64,000 nucleotides of DNA. Origin: Nesterenkonia halotolerans (GTDB lineage Bacteria > Actinomycetota > Actinomycetes > Actinomycetales > Micrococcaceae). Below are positions 62,193-64,000 of this stretch, in pieces (position 1 is the first letter of the stretch; each line of letters starts with the position of its first letter). A program made the translations under genes and the position numbers. The stretch covers positions 1,550,001 through 1,614,000 of the forward strand of contig NZ_JADBEE010000001.1 in NCBI RefSeq assembly GCF_014874065.1, read 5' to 3'. The notes beneath the pieces were generated by a model, which saw nothing but the letters and a program-made list of their open reading frames with translations, searched no databases and was not told where the DNA came from.

Positions 62193-62241
62193 GTCCGGGT
62201 GCGAAGCTCACGCTTCAAGCGTAAGAGCTTCGCACCCGGAC
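62193..62241 (-). terminator. Long hairpin between phnD and phnC
   Basis: Stem of 17 bp (62193-62209 with 62225-62241) topped by a second short stem ACGCTT/AAGCGT. No T run follows, so it is probably a processing or mRNA-stabilising hairpin that keeps more binding-protein mRNA than transporter mRNA, or a partial terminator. Confidence 0.65.
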
Positions 62242-62288
62242 CGCGGACTGATGGAGGACTGTTTCCTCTCAGAAGGGGTTGCTAGAGC

Positions 62289-63320
62289 TCACTCATCGCC
62301 GAAGTCGTTGTAGACCTGGCGTGCGCCGTCGAGCGCCTCCTGATCAGCTTCAACCATGCCCTCGATCTCGTAGACCTCGTCCAGAGCTGCCAGGCCATCT
62401 TCGTCCTCTGCCACGGCGAGCCAGGCATCGGTCAGGACCTGCTGCTCTTCTTCGGTGAACTCGTTCGAGACGACGATGCCGTCGTTCGGGATCGGTCCGG
62501 CCCAGGCGAAGACGACGACTTCTTCTCCCACATCGGGGTTCTCTGCGACGACGTTCTCGCGAGCGTCGTCGAAGGAGGTGCCGATGGTGGCGCTGCCGTT
62601 GTAGACGTTGATCACGGAGTTGTCGTGGCTGCCGGCGAACTGCTCGTCGATGTCACCCTCGCCCGGGGCGAAGCCCAGCAGATCGTTGAGCTGGGTGGCC
62701 GGGTAGTAGTAGCCCGAGGCTGAGCCCTGGTCCACGTAGGAGACCGTGGTGCCCTCTTCGATCTGCTCCAGCGCCTCGGTGCCGACGGCACCTGGCTCGG
62801 CCTCATCGGTGCCGTTGCAGAAGAGCATGGTGTTGCCCTCGTCGTCGGGAACGTCGACGGGTTCGTCCATGCAGTAGGTGTCCGGGTCGTTGGTGAACCA
62901 CTGGGTCACGTAGACCTCTGAGCCGTAGCGCACCGACTGAGTGATCGGCACCGCGTCAGCCTGCTCCTCAGCCTGGATCATGCCCACAGGACCGGACATG
63001 ACGACCTGAGCGTCACCGGTCTGCATGGCGGTGATGGCGCCGAGGTAGTCCTGGGTCTCCTCTGCGCGGACCGGGAATCCGTCGAGGGCGTCGCTGAGCG
63101 CCTCGGCCAGCGGCTCGGCGCTCTCGACGATGTTGTCGACGTCATTGGAGGGGACCAGTGCAATCACGATCTCGTCGACGCTGGAGATCGCCGCCTCGGA
63201 GTCGGTGGTCTCTTCGGCATCGTCGCCGCCGCCGGTCTCTCCCTCATCAGCGACACAGCCGGAGAGGGCGAGCGTCAGCACGCCCGCCAGGGCGAACGTG
63301 GACTTGGTCTTCATACGCAT
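62289..63320 (-). CDS. phnD: Phosphonate/phosphite-type substrate-binding lipoprotein
   Basis: A 343-residue lipoprotein, start MRMKTKSTFALAGVL, lipobox LALSGC with Cys22. A Gly/Asp/Glu-rich linker follows, then a PhnD fold: IVIALVPSNDVDNIVESAEPLAEAL, QTGDAQVVMSGPVGM, a YVDQGSASGYYYPATQL block and VVFAWAGPIPNDGIVV. An insertion around residues 165-190 carries two Cys (TYCMDEP, LFCNGTD), likely a disulfide and uncommon in PhnD. The ATG at 63320 has AGAGGAA 6 nt upstream; 63338 and 63341 are alternatives. No C-P lyase genes are in the window, so phosphonate, phosphite or another P-compound is possible. Confidence 0.87.
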   Translation of the reverse strand: MRMKTKSTFALAGVLTLALSGCVADEGETGGGDDAEETTDSEAAISSVDEIVIALVPSNDVDNIVESAEPLAEALSDALDGFPVRAEETQDYLGAITAMQTGDAQVVMSGPVGMIQAEEQADAVPITQSVRYGSEVYVTQWFTNDPDTYCMDEPVDVPDDEGNTMLFCNGTDEAEPGAVGTEALEQIEEGTTVSYVDQGSASGYYYPATQLNDLLGFAPGEGDIDEQFAGSHDNSVINVYNGSATIGTSFDDARENVVAENPDVGEEVVVFAWAGPIPNDGIVVSNEFTEEEQQVLTDAWLAVAEDEDGLAALDEVYEIEGMVEADQEALDGARQVYNDFGDE

Positions 63321-63456
63321 ATGGAGTTTCCTCTTCATCAAGATGCAAGGGCGACACCGGTCCGGCCCACCGTAGAACTCTCAGTGCTGCGGTACTCGGC
63401 GAGTCACGCCCCAGGTCAGCGCAGTGACGACGCTGACGACGGGCGATTCTGGATTC

Positions 63457-63486
63457 ACTCTAAGGGCCACCTCAGGCCCCCTCCAA
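63457..63486 (-). promoter_or_regulatory. Candidate promoter of phnDCEE operon
   Basis: Minus strand: TTGGAG (63486-63481), 18-bp spacer, TAGAGT (63462-63457). The leader to phnD would be about 130 nt. Upstream of it lies an A/T-richer stretch around 63520-63540 (GTTAACACACGGTTATCA), possibly an activator site. Confidence 0.4.
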
Positions 63487-63555
63487 CCTGCGACGGGGCT
63501 GTTCGACAACCCGTCACACACTGTTAACACACGGTTATCAGCGCTGTGACGCAGA

Positions 63556-64000
63556 TTACACCCTTGCTGCGCTATCGGACCAGGTCAGGATCGCCTGGGC
63601 GGCGCCGTCGAAGCCCTCCACGCGGTGATCGGGCTCCCCCAGCCCCGTGTGGAAGCGGTCGATCAGGACCGTGCCTCCCCCGAGGGACGCGACATGTTCG
63701 AGGTCATTGCGCCAGATGTCCCCCACTGAGAGGACCTCGTGGGGGTGGATCGGCTGCCCGGGCGAGGCTGCCGATCCGGTTCCGGCGGCGGTCCCGGCGG
63801 CCCCGACGGCGCGGGCTCGCTCCAGCGCCTCCGGCATGCCGAAGGGCTTGCGCGCATCATTGATGACCAGATCGAAGGCCTCAGTCAGCCCGAGCGCCTC
63901 CAGCCAGGGCGCGAAGACCTCGGCCGGCGAGTTCGTCACCAGCACGACGACGGCGCACTCAGCGATCTTCGCCACCAGTTCCTTCGCCCCGGAGGGTGCA
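63556..64000 (-). CDS. HAD-family hydrolase (N-terminal part outside window)
   Basis: The open frame enters from the right edge and covers the last two thirds of a HAD enzyme. Visible are a motif II-like VLVTNSPAE, motif III Lys in NDARKPFGMPEALERA and motif IV SVGDIWRNDLEHVASLGG. The nucleophile Asp motif must lie beyond the edge. There is a Gly/Ala insert (VGAAGTAAGTGSAASPG) before motif IV. Likely a small-molecule phosphatase; substrate unknown. Confidence 0.75.
   Translation of the reverse strand, partial: APSGAKELVAKIAECAVVVLVTNSPAEVFAPWLEALGLTEAFDLVINDARKPFGMPEALERARAVGAAGTAAGTGSAASPGQPIHPHEVLSVGDIWRNDLEHVASLGGGTVLIDRFHTGLGEPDHRVEGFDGAAQAILTWSDSAARV

Noticed and set aside
63480..63550. 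Short inverted sequences GACGGG/CCCGTC and GTTAACAC near phnD as a possible attachment site or origin element
   Set aside because: Arms are only 6 bp, no recombinase or replication gene is near, and the position fits an ordinary promoter region.

Overview
The window is about 64 kb of high-GC DNA. Codon use, very acidic proteins, MnhA-G antiporter, DUF3151/DUF4235/YtxH-type genes, alternate-type signal peptides and LAxTG surface anchors point to an actinobacterium of the order Micrococcales, probably a Micrococcaceae member such as Nesterenkonia or an Arthrobacter relative. The genus is inference. No rRNA, tRNA, CRISPR array, insertion sequence or prophage was seen.

Layout. 0-10 kb: cut-off GntR regulator with a perfect palindromic operator, HAD phosphatase, TetR/MMPL exporter pair, folate genes (PabB, and PabC further on), acidic lipoprotein, cardiolipin synthase. 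10-14.5 kb: nitrilase-family hydrolase, DUF4235 protein, then a TPP riboswitch driving a YkoE-YkoDC thiamine-precursor ECF transporter whose ATPases and transmembrane subunit are fused. 14.5-21.5 kb: six-gene overlapping mnh (Mrp) Na+/H+ antiporter operon with an MnhA-MnhB fusion. 21.5-32.3 kb: MFS transporter, dCTP deaminase, SseB-like protein, AEC transporter, CtpE-like P-type ATPase, PanD, YtxH-like protein, and two adjacent ATP-grasp-related genes, the first of which has lost its ATP-binding part.

32.3-43.1 kb is a sulfur-scavenging regulon. Three S-box (SAM) riboswitches, two on + and one on -, lead (i) a sulfonate ABC transporter, (ii) two flavin-dependent desulfurisation-type oxygenases, and (iii) a flavin reductase, acetyl-CoA synthetase-like enzyme, O-acetylhomoserine sulfhydrylase and CoA-binding protein. 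Together they would import organosulfur compounds, oxidise them and fix the released sulfur into homocysteine when SAM is low.

43.2-56.3 kb is an accessory surface island with lower GC: a broken LuxR-type (LAL) regulator, two secreted proteins with alternate signal peptides, a SipW-type signal peptidase fused to its own LAxTG-anchored ectodomain, a frameshifted small secreted protein, an HTTM/DUF5819 membrane pair, and a 1403-residue LAxTG-anchored protein built from two families of near-identical tandem repeats. 56.6-64 kb returns to housekeeping: purA, tdk, DUF3151, a phnDCEE phosphonate/phosphite-type ABC transporter and the end of a HAD hydrolase.

A recurring promoter form is a TAnnnT hexamer placed 6-8 nt before the start codon with no Shine-Dalgarno sequence, implying many leaderless mRNAs.
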